Shown: positions 36,889-48,862, numbered from the stretch's first letter. The stretch: DNA of 64,000 nucleotides from Rhizophagus clarus (GCA_015698045.1 BLAL01000303.1:186001-250000), one strand, 5' to 3'. The notes: generated from the sequence alone by a model not told the origin. Numbers and translations: made by a program.

Positions 36889-38509
36889 TATAATATTTGA
36901 TAATTTGATAATTTAAAGATTAAACAAGAAACAAAGGCTCTATATATAACCGTTACTTACATCTTCTGAACCATTTTCGTTATCGTCTGATTAAAATAAA
37001 AGATAGATTAAATTAATAAGACTCGTTATCATTTAATAAAATATATCGCTATCAATATTAATTAAAATAAATCAATAAATTAAATAAACTTGATATTATA
37101 TCGCTTTCAATTAATTAAAATGTATTATTTAAAATAATCAGTAAACTACATTAATTAAATTAAGATAAATCAATCAATATTTAAATATATCAGTAAACTA
37201 GATATTATATCGCTATCAATTAATTAAAATATATCAATAAACTAAATATTATAGCGTTATCAATTAATAGAATATATCAATAAATTAATTAAAATATATC
37301 AGTAAACAATTAATAATTAAAAATATCAATAAATTAATTAAAATATATCAATAAAGTATATCAATGAATTAATTAAAATATATTAATAAACTAAATATTA
37401 TATCATTATCATAAATAACATGTCCAAATTAGTAATAACACATTTGAAGCTTGATAAAGTTATACTTACGGAAGCTGGTTTTTCCGACAGGAAATATAAT
37501 TGGCGAAAAGAAATATGCTTACTTTGTTAAGCCGACGAAAATAAGGCAAAAAATAAGGCGAAAAATATCGTCAACCATTAACGAAAAAAACGAAAGGCAA
37601 CAAAGAAAATTTGTTGCATCGTACTAAAACGTGGAGAAAAAAGAAAGAAAGCGTGGTAAACGTACGCAAATGTACCATACTCACGAGCAAATTTATAGTA
37701 AACGTAAACAAATTGGAAATCACCGATTTGTAGAACGTGCATGGTAAACGCAAACAAACTTTATAGCTCCTGCCAATCACGTCGGGTGACATTTATGCAC
37801 TATCTAGTCACGTAGTATTAACAAACTGTACGTCTGTGCCAACTGCCAAGGGCAAAAGAAGAATTAAAGATTTATTAAAACAATTCTATTAATTAACAAG
37901 TAATTTTAACCATGACTGATTGTTAGAATAAACGTATATATGCTATAACTCAACGTATTATTGTAAGCGACTCAATAAAAGATAAAATAATAAATATTTG
38001 ATATCTCGTTAACAGCTTTAAATGATACTGATGTACTAGAAATTGACGAAAATATATAAAAAAAAATGAAATATAGTTTTTCCTAATTTTTGATATATTC
38101 GAAAGAATAGGCCAAGTGTTAAATTTTGATGTTGTTGCAGTTGCGAACAACTAAGACACTTTTTTTATAACTCTCGCATTTTGATCTGTGAATAGGAAAT
38201 TGCTACATCTCTACTTAAATTATTTGGATCTTTCGAATTCGTGATGATATATGAGATTTATTAGTAAGTCGATTGACATGTTTCAAGAATCGGATTAATT
38301 GAATTTGAAAAAATTTTCTAGTATAATTATACCCCTTAATACCAAATTTAATTAGAGAATTAGCAAAAATAAAATTATATTTTAAAATACATTGGTCTTG
38401 ACATCATTGTCATGTGTTATTATCAAAATAGCTTAATTACCAAGCTGTGCCTTGACAAAAATGGACCAAGAATTGGGATTGCCGAACCAATTAGATTGAT
38501 TTGCAATTC

Positions 38510-38548
<39 letters not shown>
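36889..38548. other. Central non-coding region of the CACTA element, probable divergent promoter
   Basis: Lies between the divergently oriented accessory gene and transposase gene. It holds an AT-rich stretch with ATATCAATAAA-like short repeats (37020-37420) and a GC-richer part (37440-37870). There are donor-like sites on the minus strand near 36958 and 37467 that could belong to 5' exons. A run of 36 A residues (38513-38548) abuts the transposase ATG. Confidence 0.45.
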
Positions 38549-38551
<3 letters not shown>

Positions 38552-41500
38552 TCAGAATCTCTAGATACAAGAACCAGAACCAAAGTGCATTGTTTCTGTA
38601 AAGAATGTAACGGTAAATTGGTTGATCCAAGGACTAAACTGAAACATGAGTTAAAATATAAATTAAAATCTAATGCGAATAATAATTTTGGTAACAATTA
38701 TCAAGAAGGTTCTTCAAATGTTATATCATCTGATGCTGTTGATGAAGATGTAATGGAATGCGACCCAATACAAGGGATAAATGATATATCACCTGATATA
38801 ACTGAACAATTATCCGAAGATATTGAACAATTGTCCGAAGATATTGAACCATTGTCCGAAGATATTGAACCATTACTCACAAGAAACTATTTCTTTTTAA
38901 CAAAGAAGACACCTATACATGAATCGGCAAAACATCGAACGATAAAGAAAGGAAAAATATCCGATCTTATTCTTGAAAATTTATTATTGGATAATGTAAG
39001 AAACGAGAATGATCAAGATGGGGATTCTGAAGATGATGACGATAAAAATGGAGATACTGAAGATAGCGATTCTAATTATTCCGATGATTATGAAGATGAT
39101 GACGATGAGGAAGTCAATTTTGCATCAACAGATTTCGATGACGGCAAACCAATTCTTCCTAACATTAACATTAATGATAATTATACTTGGACTATTTTGT
39201 GGATATTACAATATCAACAACGATTTAAACTTTCCAATGTAGCTATAGATTCTTTGTTCAAGTTCTTAAGATTTTTTCTTTTGACAATAGATGAAAATAA
39301 ATTTTCATCTTTTCCTTCCTCTTTATATATGGCTAAAAAGGTGTTGGGGATATCCACAACGATAATTAAATATGCAGCCTGTGACAGATGTCACAAATTG
39401 TATGATATAAAAGAATTATTAGACAATACTGAAATACCAACTTGCAGTTTTGTAAACTATCCAAATCACAGAATAAAACGATTTCGACAACAATGCAATA
39501 ACCCTCTATTAACGAAAATAGATAGTAATAATAGTAGTAATAATCCCATTTTCCGTCCGATAATGACATTCCCGTTAATAAATATTAAGCAACAATTGAC
39601 CCTTTTTTTTAATCGCAAAAATTTTGAAATGTCATGTCGGAAGTGGTCAGAAAGGAAAAACAGAACTGAAGCTTTATTCGATATCTATGATGGTAGGGTC
39701 TGGAAAAGTTTTACAGATGATGATGGTGCGCTGTTTTTTACAAAAGAATTTGCCGATACTCATATCAGATTAATGTTAAATATGGATTGGTTCCAGCTAT
39801 TCGTAAATTCACAATATTCTGTTGGTGTGATTTATGCCGTTTTTTGTAATTTGCCGCGTAATGAACGCTTCAAGCCACACAATATTCTCACACTAGCAGT
39901 AATGCCTGGTCTGAAAGAACCAAGCCAACATGAAATTAACAATTATTTGTATCCGATCGTTAACCAGTTAAATCGTTTGTGAAATGGCTATTTTATAAAA
40001 ACAAACGAATACAACAACGGTCGATTTGTCCGTGGTGCAATCATTGGCTGTTCTAGCGACGTCCCTGCGTCTCAGAAATTATGTGGTTTCATCTCGGCTC
40101 GTATTGCATGCTACCGATGTTACAAATCGGCAAATTTTATAAACAATCAACCAAATTTTGGGGGGTTTGCAGATTTAGACGACTGGTTTGTTGAGCGAGA
40201 TATTAATGAAATAAGAGAAAAAGCAAGTGAGTGGAAACAATGTGCAACTGAAGAAGCACGAAGAGTCCATGTCTCTGAACATCATGTTCGCTGGTCGGAG
40301 ATATACCGCTTGCTTTATTTTAATCCTGTTCGCTTTTGCGTGGTTGATCCTATGCATTGTCTTTTTCTCGGTGTTGCGAAATGGATCGTAATGAAACTCT
40401 GGATAGGCGAAGGTATATTAAATAACGAAAAGCTCAAAATTATGCAAGAGAGAGCTGACATGATAAAGTTCTCAAGTGACCTTGGACGCCGCCCTGTCAG
40501 AATAGCTACCGGTGAAGGATTCTCAAGTTTCACGGCGGACATGTGGAAAACCTTCATGTTAATTTTTGCAATACCTATCACATGGAGTTTCCTTGGATAC
40601 ATCGACCGAAAAATTCTTGTATATTTCGTGCGCGCTTGCAAGATCTTAACAAACTGAGAGCTACAAAAAAATATGTTAAATGAAGCGTTTACAAGACTGA
40701 TAGAGATGAACAAATTAATTGAACAAAAATATGGTCAAGAAAAAATAAGTCCTAATCTGCATCTCTGTCTCCATATCTGTGAATGCGCATTAGACTATGG
40801 TCCTTTGTCCTCATTCTGGTGTTATAGCTTTGAACGGATGAACGGAATTTTAGGTACGTGATTTAATTTTTCCGATTTGAAAATCGCAATGTTATTAATT
40901 ATTTTTAAAAATTGTAGGTTCTTATAATAATAGCAGACGTAATATTGAACCTGAACTACTAAGAATTATGTCCGAAAATACAATCCTTCAATACTTCCTC
41001 TCAAATTGTGACAACGATCACTTATTTTCCTCCTTGGAGATAATAGAACCAAGAAAATCTGTTGGCAGCTTGGCTGCACTTGATGATTTTGCGAGCGATG
41101 AGTATCAAAATTTTATAAGACTATCTCTTATTGAGGAAGATTTGGCTTACGGAACGGAATGTTTTCCTGGGTTGCTAATGAAACCGCGCAAAGAAACTAC
41201 CCTTCCAAACCAAATTTTGGACCTACTGGTAGAATTTTATAATAGTTTGTATAATGATTATTGTTTCATCTCCATCTACTCTATAATAGGTTCAAATAAC
41301 GGTACTGTCGTAAACCCTAGAATTATACAATATGGGAGAATAAGAATTGGGGCGGACATATATGGTTCTGTTCAGGCTGCTCGTCACGAAAAATCCTCAT
41401 ATATATTAGCTCAATTTGTACATTATGATGGATCGATCGATGTTTATCCCGGTCAAGTACAATTTTATTTTGAGCATACTATTCATTTAAATAGTTCACG

Positions 41501-41765
41501 ATCATTAACCCATTCATTAGCGTTAGTCAAATGGTACAAACCGGTTCAAGATCATAGTACAAGATATTATTGCCAAGTAGATAACGACATAAAATCATGT
41601 AATATGGAATTATGGACAAATGAGTTTTATGATATGAGAAGAGACAGTATTATACCCATACATCATATAATAGGAAAATTCATTAAATGTAATTTTGATA
41701 CTGGGACGAGAAAAACAAAAGAATATATGGCTGTGATTCCTTTAAATAAAAAAATTTCGTTTTAA
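38549..41765 (+). pseudogene. tnp2-type CACTA transposase, two in-frame TGA stops
   Basis: Transposase of the CACTA superfamily. ATG at 38549 (MSESLDTRTRTKVHCFCKEC) gives a short Cys motif and an acidic linker. A region containing AACDRCHKLYDIKELL and IKRFRQQCNNPLL follows, then the catalytic region with VLTLAVMPGLKEPSQ-like text (seen as NILTLAVMPGLKEP) and the family hallmark VVDPMHCLFLGVAKWIV. Next come DMWKTFMLIFAIPITWSFLG and the intron-spanning FERMNGILGSYNNSRRNIEP. The last exon runs from about 40918 to 41765. TGA codons at 39980-39982 (in NRL-stop-NGYF, where Trp would be expected) and 40655-40657 interrupt an otherwise open frame. The copy therefore probably cannot make full-length transposase. 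Everything else, including the intron at about 40856-40917, looks intact. Product would be about 1,050 residues. Confidence 0.88.
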
Positions 41766-42266
41766 AAACTTTATATAATATAAAATGAATTATATGTAAA
41801 ATCGGAATGGCGAATTCAATTATAGCATTTGTATTTGATTAAATTATAACAATCATTTTTTTTTGGCACAAGAATAACGATAAAGGTTACATATACCGTA
41901 ATTAATTCTAACCGCGTGAAAAATCAGATAATTCAGATAACAAGAGATCTTATTTTGAGCCGGCAAAGTTGTATTGCAAATCGGTCTTTATTACGGCATT
42001 ACGATACAAGCACCATACTTTGTGATTAATAACTCTAATCATGTAATAATTTTTAGATATCAAAGGTTTATTTTATTTTAATTAAATATCACATAAAGTA
42101 TAAAACAATTATTCTGGCTATATAAATACATTTAAGGCCGGCAAAGCTGTATTGCAAATCGGCCCTTCTTATTTGAAAAGAGTAACAATTACATTAAATT
42201 AATACGGCACTTATTCAAAAATGTTTAAAAATGTTGCAACTTAATTCTCCAATAATCATCATTGTT

Positions 42267-42522
42267 ATAATCAAGTTACTTACGACTTAAGCCTACTTTG
42301 ATTATAAATAAAACGGCACTTCGCACAGATAGAGCTCATGATATATGAGTTATCCCATCATGCCTATTTTACCCCTTGATAAAGGATTTTCGTTGCATGT
42401 ACTTTCCTAATCAATGATAATCAAAGTTACTTACGACTTAAGTCTACTTTGATTATAAATAAAACGGCACTTCGCACAGACAGAGCTCATGATATACGAG
42501 TTATCCCATCATGCCTATTTTA
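42267..42522. repeat. Direct repeat, two copies of about 105 bp, 150-bp spacing
   Basis: The copies at 42267-42371 and 42417-42522 share GTTACTTACGACTTAAG and a CACTTCGCACAGA module with very few differences. They lie downstream of the transposase gene in the subterminal part of the CACTA element. Confidence 0.9.
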
Positions 42523-43074
42523 ACTATGATTAAAGAATTTACATTATTATTGTAAATATTTTACTCATAAGTCATAATGATATCTATTTAGACTTCGACG
42601 AATAATGCGACAGAGGAGGCAGAATTATTATAACCAAAATTTGAAGCGAGAGGTCTATGTATAGTAAATAGATTATCAACTTTGGTACCAGAGTTATTTA
42701 CAAACTTTAGGTGGCCACCTAGCCCACCTTTCCTATAACACACTATGCACGACGGCAAACGGTATAGGAGGCAGACTCTTCTTTCAGAAAGAAAGTTTTT
42801 TTTTGAAAAAAAAAAAAATAGTACAATTAAATAGCGTTTAATTAAATGTGATTAATTAACTTTTTAGGAATAGGCCTTATCAATGCGATCTCATCAGTTT
42901 TGATTATCACTGTTCAACCTTATGAATACTTCAGTTATTGTTTGTGAAATCGAACCAACTGGGAATTCAATGTACAAAACAAGTAGAATATTTAGAATAG
43001 TATCTTATATTTATTAGTATAATAAATAATTTCAAAAATCCTATGATGTAAAATTACGAAATATTACAATTTAA

Positions 43075-43583
43075 ATATCGGCAAAGGCTATTTTAAATAG
43101 AGTAAAATCTTTATTCGACCTGTGTCAAAAGCGGTAAAGTTTACACTAAATATAATATCTCTGGTTTAAATATCGGCATTTAATTAAAAAAAGGTAAAAA
43201 TCGGCCGCTAAAATCGGCATTTCTGGATGAAAAATCGGAAGTTAACAAAAATCGGCAAAAAATTAGTAAAATAATCGGCAAAGCCTTATTGAAGTCGGCA
43301 AGGGAATTTTAAATAAGATAAAATCCTTTATTCGAACTATACGAAAAGGGTAAAGTATATAATAAATATAATATCTCCGGTTTAAATATCGGCATTTATT
43401 TAAAAAAAGGTAAAAATCGGCCGCTAAAATCGGCATTTATGACTGAAAAATCGGAATTTAACAAAAATCGGCAAAAATAGATATGGCTATACTAAAATAA
43501 GCAAAATTTGGCATATTCTATATTGAAGTCGGCAAGGCTATTTTAAATAGAGCAAAATCCGATTTTTTTTCATTCGACCTGTG
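43075..43583. repeat. Right subterminal repeats of the CACTA element, including an internal copy of its end
   Basis: A module of about 190-220 bp starting CGGCAAAGGCTATTTTAAAT occurs at 43075, again in diverged form near 43290, and its first part again at 43525. The module at 43075 includes ATTCGACCTGTGT, the same sequence as the terminal inverted repeat that ends the element at 43583. An AATCGGCA motif is repeated throughout. Confidence 0.85.
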
Positions 43584-43604
43584 TAACTTTCTGTTTCTAG
43601 TATG

Positions 43605-44507
43605 CTAGCAATATAAACTAATAAGCTGTTCCAGCAAGTGCTTGATTTCCACCTTGTTAAGATTACCCGTTTGCCCTTTGCTGGACTTACGCGATCCCTT
43701 GGTCGAATTGATAGAAGTAGACCGTCCTGAAGAGTTCTGAGACTGCGCGAGGTTGGGCGAGTTAGTATTATTTTCATGTTTGTTATTGTTATTGATTTGT
43801 AACTTGCGTGACCTAAGAGGCGTGCGGTTTGATCCAGTAATCACCAGGGAGGAGCCCGCCTGCTTGAAGGAGAAGGATTTTGAGCCTGAGCCAGAGGCCT
43901 TAGGCTGGCATCTTGACGAACGGAAGGATGGAGTGGAATGTTTGCACCAAGCCAGTTCTGTCTGCTTCCACATTTGATTTTTGGCTAACCTACGGGACAA
44001 CGCATCCCATGTTGTGAAGTAGCCGATGAGAATCCTAGAACCATCCTGTTCTCAAACTATCTTGAATGATTGGAGATTGCTTTCATTGATGAAGGGACCA
44101 GAAGTGCCTTCGGGAAATAATGATTCAATCGTCATATCCTCAGGGATATTTGTGATTGCCGCCTGGAATTTCTCGCGTTGCTTTCATTCTGAAAGAGACC
44201 AAGCTGCCGGGAACCATCGCACAGGAAGAGAGTCGAGGGAAACCGTCCAGTCACCATTATTATACGCCTTTAGACAATTATGGTTGGGTGTAAGTCTAAC
44301 CCTTGCTGTTTGATATTTCTTTTGCACTCGCGTGCTGACAGACACCACTTTTCCCCATTTATTGAGTTCGCTGAGGAGCTGATAATTTGTCCATTTGGCC
44401 GGGATGTCATAAACCACTAGATCCAAGGTGAGGTTCTTGTCGTTCTCCTCAGGTTGATAACCAGTGATAATAATGTTATTGTCTCCTGTACTACTCTCAT
44501 TTTTACG
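43605..44507 (-). pseudogene. Truncated ORF1-like protein of a retroposon, with in-frame stops
   Basis: Minus-strand reading gives LDLVVYDIPAKWTNYQLLSE, LNKWGKVVSVSTRVQKKYQT, then LPVRWFPAAWSLSE, a stop, KQREKFQAAITNIPEDMTI, another stop, and WKQTELAWCKHSTPSFRSSR followed by a Ser/Asn/Lys-rich tail ending at 43605. The order and motifs match the ORF at 46118-47743: an RRM-like fold start (VYDIPAKW.. WGKVxSV), RWFPAxWSL and WCxHxxPSF. The N-terminal third is missing because the insertion is 5' truncated at 44507. The two stops are at about 44182-44184 and 44059-44061. Confidence 0.75.
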
Positions 44508-44523
44508 TTTTTATTTACATATA

Positions 44524-46002
44524 AGATTTTATATAATTAATTAAATTATAGTATAAAGTTATATGATTATATATAGATTTTTTCTAACTTTTTTACTCTT
44601 TAAAAAATTATATAATAAATATTATTACCTTTAAAATATATACTATTTTTTTAAATTCGATTTGCTTCACTAAATTTAAGTTTTTTTTAAATAAATAAAT
44701 GTGTATCTTTCAAAGGGTAATACGATTAAAATCTAGCATGATGGTAATATCATATAATTTACATGATTTGTATTTGTTTATCAGCTAGATCATCTTTTTT
44801 TTAAACGTGCTCTTTTTTACCTTAACAAATATGCTGAAGTGTCTTAAAGTAAGTTTTTTTTCTTTTTATTTTGCTTCTTACATTTTTGCTTCTTACATTT
44901 TATTCTTTACTAACTTTATTTTGTTTTTTTAGGACTTTTGGTTCCTTCAGTTTTACAATTAGGGTATGTTTAATATTATATGGCTCTGATTTCATATTCT
45001 TTCTTATTTCTTAATTTATTCTTATATTCTGTTCATTTCTTACATTTTGTATTTCATTTTTTTTTAGGTCTTTTAGTTCTTCTCTGCAGTTAAGGTATGA
45101 CTCTTATTTTTTTTTATTTTCATTTGTTAATTACATATATATTCTGTTCATTACTAACTATTTCATCTTTTGTCTTATGGGTTTGATTTTACTTGGTCCT
45201 TATTTTTTTTTCTTTCCTTGTTGTTTTTCTTTTATCTTACTTTTTTATCTTATTTTTCCATTCTTTCTTCATTTTTCATTCTCTTTTTCATTTCCTTTAC
45301 ATTTATTTTGTTAAATTTTACTCCCTATCATTTATTTCATCCCATTCCGCTTCACTTTCATTTATTTCATTTTTCTTCTGCTTTCCCTTCATTTGTTTTA
45401 TTTCACTTCACTTCTCCTTCATTTGTTTCTTTCCATTTTACCTTTCATTCGTTTCTTTCACTTACTTTTACTACTTTTTTTGTTTGTTTTATTCCCTTTT
45501 ACTACTTATTCTTTTTCATTCACTTCCTCATTTATTTTGTCCTTTTTACTCATGCATTTTTCTTCTTTATTATTGTAACTCTTTCTTTCTCTTCCCTACC
45601 AAAAATAAATATTCCAGAAGTGTGAATTTGATGATATTTTATTTTTTTAATTAATAAAACATGTGATATATTAAACTAATAAATTGTTGACTTAGTATTT
45701 AATTTGAGTATTTAATTTGCAAATAAAATTTTATTACATAAATTTTTTTGCGAAAAAATTTAATTATAATATTAAAAAAAAAAATTAGCCAATCAAAAAA
45801 TTTAAATTAAATCACATGACAAAAATGTGAGATTTAAGCATTATACAGGGAGTATGCAAGATTTAAGCATCATACAGGGGACTAGATATAAATTTACCTT
45901 TTTTAGCAAGTATATAATAAATATTTAGTGTATTTTTTTTAGATATATTTTCTAAATTTATATTATTATTCTTTTTTATAGTATTATTGATATATTTTTT
46001 TT
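44524..46002. other. Spacer with polypyrimidine repeats, no gene supported
   Basis: From about 44820 the plus strand is very T/C-rich, reaching an almost pure pyrimidine tract at 45180-45600 (CATTTTATTTCACTTC-like, about 20-40 bp periodicity). Two islands (around 44933-44965 and 45070-45090) follow TTTTTTTAGG and end at GGTATG/GGTATGA. They read GLLVPSVLQL and GLLVLL, so they resemble the mini-exon units elsewhere in the window. Near 45825-45885 a short GAGATTTAAGCATTATACA/AAGATTTAAGCATCATACA direct repeat occurs. Open frames here are composition artefacts. Confidence 0.6.
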
Positions 46003-46019
46003 ATAATTAATATTAATAG

Positions 46020-47984
46020 GAGAAAACATCGAGAACTCTTTCCCACTCCGTGCAGTTCACAACGCAACAAAAATAATTTTTTTTTATTTTTCAAAAACTG
46101 TATATAGTGGAACGAATATGACTACACAATTAATAGTCGACGAAAACACAGGCTTTGACGCAATATATGAACAAGTTCAACGAGCTTCAATAATGAACGA
46201 CTTTTTTGACACTTTTATGACTTTACTGGACGACCAAAGTTTTGGGTGGGCCCTTAAACACTCTTCGTTATTTGCCAAGGACGCGAGCAAAGAGGAGTAC
46301 TAAGGCTACCTGGGAAACTTCCTTCCAGAAATAATAAAAGAACGCCTTAATAAGATAGCGGACAAACGGAAGTATGGAAAAAACCTCCTCTATATTCTTT
46401 ACAGGGCCTCCTTCCTCATACACGAAGATGCCTTCAAGACTGCTGCGGCTTTGTATAAGGACGGTGGGAAAATAAAGGATATACTGGCTGACTCAGATTC
46501 AGATGTTTCATATGATCCTAACCGGCTATCAGATGAATTTATGGATATGGAAATATCTATAAATAAAGAGCACCAATCACATTCTAGTGCTGCATCAACA
46601 AGTACCAATCGGAATGAAGATGGATCTTTACGGAAGCAAGATAAACAAAAGGCTAAGGTTGTGGAACAAGTTATCCCTGACATACCCGCACCCGACCCGG
46701 AACCGGTTGTAATACCTCAGCCACAAGTTGTACCCCCATCTGCTTCTAGCTCCTCTTTAAAACCTACGGCCAAGCCTTTTGTATCTGGGAAAAAAGGCGA
46801 GAAGAGTAAAGATAAATCGAATGACCTAGGTGATGATGCTACGCATATAATTACAGGCTATCGCCCTAATCCAAGTTTGGGTCAATACGTTCGCGATATC
46901 CTTATTTATGATGTTCCAGCCAAGTGGGAGAATATTACCTTACTAGATTATCTAAAGGCTTGGGGTAACGTAATCTCGGTAATCGTTAAGAAACAGAAGA
47001 AGTATAAAACGGTTAGGTGTAAGTTAGAGATTATGCATGCCTTCGACACTTGGGAACGAGATCGCCTTTGGATAGCTCCCCTTGGACCTGTGGTGGTCCG
47101 ATGGTTTCCTGCCTCCTGGTCTCTTAAAGAACGTAAAGAAAGAGAAAGATTCCAGGCTGCTGTTCAAGGACCTCTGGATTCTTTTACAGCTGACGCTTTG
47201 GCAGTCAAGGAACACCTAACAAATTTTGTTAATCCCTTACGTATTAAAGCTTTTAAAGAAGTTAAGAATCCGGACGGTACGCGCAAGATGATTGCCTGCT
47301 TCGAAAGTTGGGAGGACTTACAGAACATCCTTAGTAAGGAGTCATTTTGGAATGGAGCAAAACTCAGTTGGTGCCGCCATACCGTGCCGTCTTTTATTAC
47401 GCGAAGGAAGGGTAGTCAGCGGTCTAATTCCAATAGGCAAGATGAACCTAACAAGCCGAATCAAGGCCCGCCTTCCAAACGTACCAAAACTAGCTCAGGA
47501 TCCAAGACAGGTTCTCCTGCCACTGGATCAAATCGTGTCCCCATAAGGAGTCCGCCGAAGGATTCATCCCAATCCTCATCTGGTAATAAGACTGGAGGGA
47601 AGAACAAGAAGAGCCAGAAGACGAAGGATAAGAGTACTGCCACTTCCCCCCCAAAGAAGCTGTCAAAACGACAATTGCATGCTGAAATTGTAGAAATAAA
47701 GACGGTTTTGATGGATTTTATTCGGAAGCAGTCCCAAACTTAGTAATGATTAGTAGGATATTTGTCTTGCTTCCCTAGATGAGATAGAATTTTTCTTTTT
47801 TTATTTCCCTTTCCCTTTATTCGTTATATGTATCTTAATTTACAGGTAATATGGTTGGAACGGCCCTTGGGTTACCCTTGGGTTATTAGTATTCTTTCGT
47901 AAACTTTTGTAATGTGTGCGTAGCGCCCTACAATGTTTTAAATAAAGATATGCGTTATCAATGCCTTAAAAAAAAAAAAAAAAA
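46020..47984 (+). mobile_element. ORF1-only retroposon with poly(A) tail and 17-bp target duplication
   Basis: A 1,965-bp insertion flanked by identical ATAATTAATATTAATAG copies (46003-46019 and 47985-48001). It ends in an AAATAAAG signal and a run of A. Such flanks and tail are the marks of LINE-type retrotransposition. Inside is a short leader, one long gene (46118-47743) and a 3' untranslated part. No reverse transcriptase or endonuclease is present. It is thus either a non-autonomous LINE derivative that kept only ORF1, comparable in plan to the mammalian HAL1 elements, or a processed copy of a host mRNA. The related truncated copy at 33520-44507 has the same ORF1-to-tail layout. Confidence 0.8.
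46118..47743 (+). pseudogene. ORF1-like protein of the retroposon, one in-frame stop
   Basis: Single frame of 541 codons from MTTQLIVDENTGFDAIYEQ, interrupted once by a TAA at 46301-46303. The N-terminal 100 residues look helical (IIKERLNKIADKRKYGKN). An acidic/Ser-rich linker and a Pro-rich stretch (IPDIPAPDPEPVVIPQPQV) follow. An RRM-like domain comes next, with ILIYDVPAKWENITLLDYL, WGNVISVIVKKQKKYKTVR, and GPVVVRWFPASWSLKERKER. A second conserved part has FKEVKNPDGTRKMIACFESW and WNGAKLSWCRHTVPSFITRR. The basic Ser/Lys tail is suited to nucleic-acid binding, and a final helix (SKRQLHAEIVEIKTVLMDF) could oligomerise. I know no function; RNA binding is inferred from fold-like features and the retroposon context. 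Confidence 0.75.
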
Positions 47985-48155
47985 ATAATTAATATTAATA
48001 GTAACTTGTTATTATATTCAAAATAAAATTATTGTAAAAAATGCATTTTGCTATATATTATTTATAAATTAAGATTAAATTTTCAAATTATTTAAATTTA
48101 TTATAAATCATATAACTAGATTTTACTAAATTTTATTTGTATTATTTGATTTCTA

Positions 48156-48860
48156 TAAAGCATTATACTAATCATAAACCTGGAGTTTAAATTCCTGGAT
48201 TTATCTAAAGTGAAAATAGATTAATTCATATTTTATCCTTTATATTTTTATCTCAAATTTGATTAAATTTCACAGAATGTAGTTATTATACTAAAAATTT
48301 TTATTTAATAGTATACTAAATTTTTTTTATTAAATCAAAATTAATAAAATTTAACTTTTTTTTAAGCATTTATTTTTTTATGATTTTCTAATTTTAAAAA
48401 CTATTTTAACTGGTTTATAATTTTTTTCCTCTTTTTTTGGAAAATATTATTATTATACTAAACCTCCTAGTATTGCCCAGTAAATTTATCACGTTTGACC
48501 CGCATTACGGCATTATGCATTAACACGTGAAAGTATATGGAATGTGACAAATAAGATTTTAGCTCCAGAATACTTGTAAAAACGATAAACTGGGGTGTGA
48601 TAAAAGGGATGATAAAAATTCACGGACACGTGAGCATGACACATTTACTAGGCGATGTATTATACATTTATACTACTATTATACATGTGATAATCGTACT
48701 AGCGAAGTTTAATGAACTAAAATATGGATCAAAAATCTGGGTTAAAATATTGGATCAGATTCAGGGGTAAATTTAGAGTGAAATGGATAAATCCATAATT
48801 TTATCCCAGATAAATGATCTGGGGTTTAAACCTCAGACTTTTGATTAGTATGGCGCTTCA
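48156..48860. mobile_element. MITE, about 705 bp, TA-flanked
   Basis: The left end TAAAGCATTATACTAATCAT and the reverse complement of the right end (TGAAGCGCCATACTAATCAA) are imperfect inverted repeats. They continue with related GGAGTTTAAATTCC / GAGGTTTAAACCCC and ATTTATCT parts. TA dinucleotides lie on both sides (48154-48155, 48861-48862). No coding capacity. Superfamily not certain. Confidence 0.6.
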
Positions 48861-48862
48861 TA

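Larger units (their letters stand above)
33774..43583. mobile_element. CACTA (EnSpm/CMC) DNA transposon with two genes
   Basis: A 9,810-bp element. Both ends begin CACAGGTCGAATGAAAAAAA and match perfectly for 24 bp as inverted repeats. A 3-bp TAA is duplicated at both sides (33771-33773 and 43584-43586). Subterminal regions are filled with AATCGGCATTCCGATTTT-type motifs. It carries a tnp2-type transposase on the plus strand (38549-41765) and an SR-rich accessory gene on the minus strand (34797-36888), arranged divergently around a 1.6-kb central region. Perfect ends and near-open genes indicate a recent insertion, into an older retroposon. Confidence 0.95.
33520..44507 (-). mobile_element. 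5'-truncated ORF1-only retroposon, split by the CACTA insertion
   Basis: On the minus strand the coding part runs from 44507 down to 43605. The 3' end continues, after the CACTA element (33774-43583), at 33773-33520. There an AATAAA signal in CATAATAAAATAGAGTGCG is followed by an A-rich tail. The flanks carry a probable target duplication, TTTTTATCTACATATA at 33504-33519 and TTTTTATTTACATATA at 44508-44523 (one difference). Without the CACTA the copy is about 1.2 kb. Its coding part is related to the ORF at 46118-47743. As in that copy, no reverse transcriptase lies between the ORF1 stop and the poly(A) tail. The copy starts inside the ORF, so it is 5' truncated, as is usual for LINE-mobilised insertions. 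Confidence 0.75.

Noticed and set aside
39980-40657. TGA read as tryptophan, allowing an intact transposase
   Set aside because: The second TGA sits where Trp is not expected, and nuclear genes in this window end with TGA as a normal stop (SOF1, APN1, both Aurora genes).
45170-45654. Open frames of about 150 codons on the plus strand
   Set aside because: Pyrimidine-rich repeat translated as Phe/Ser/Leu; two overlapping frames are equally open, as expected from composition bias.
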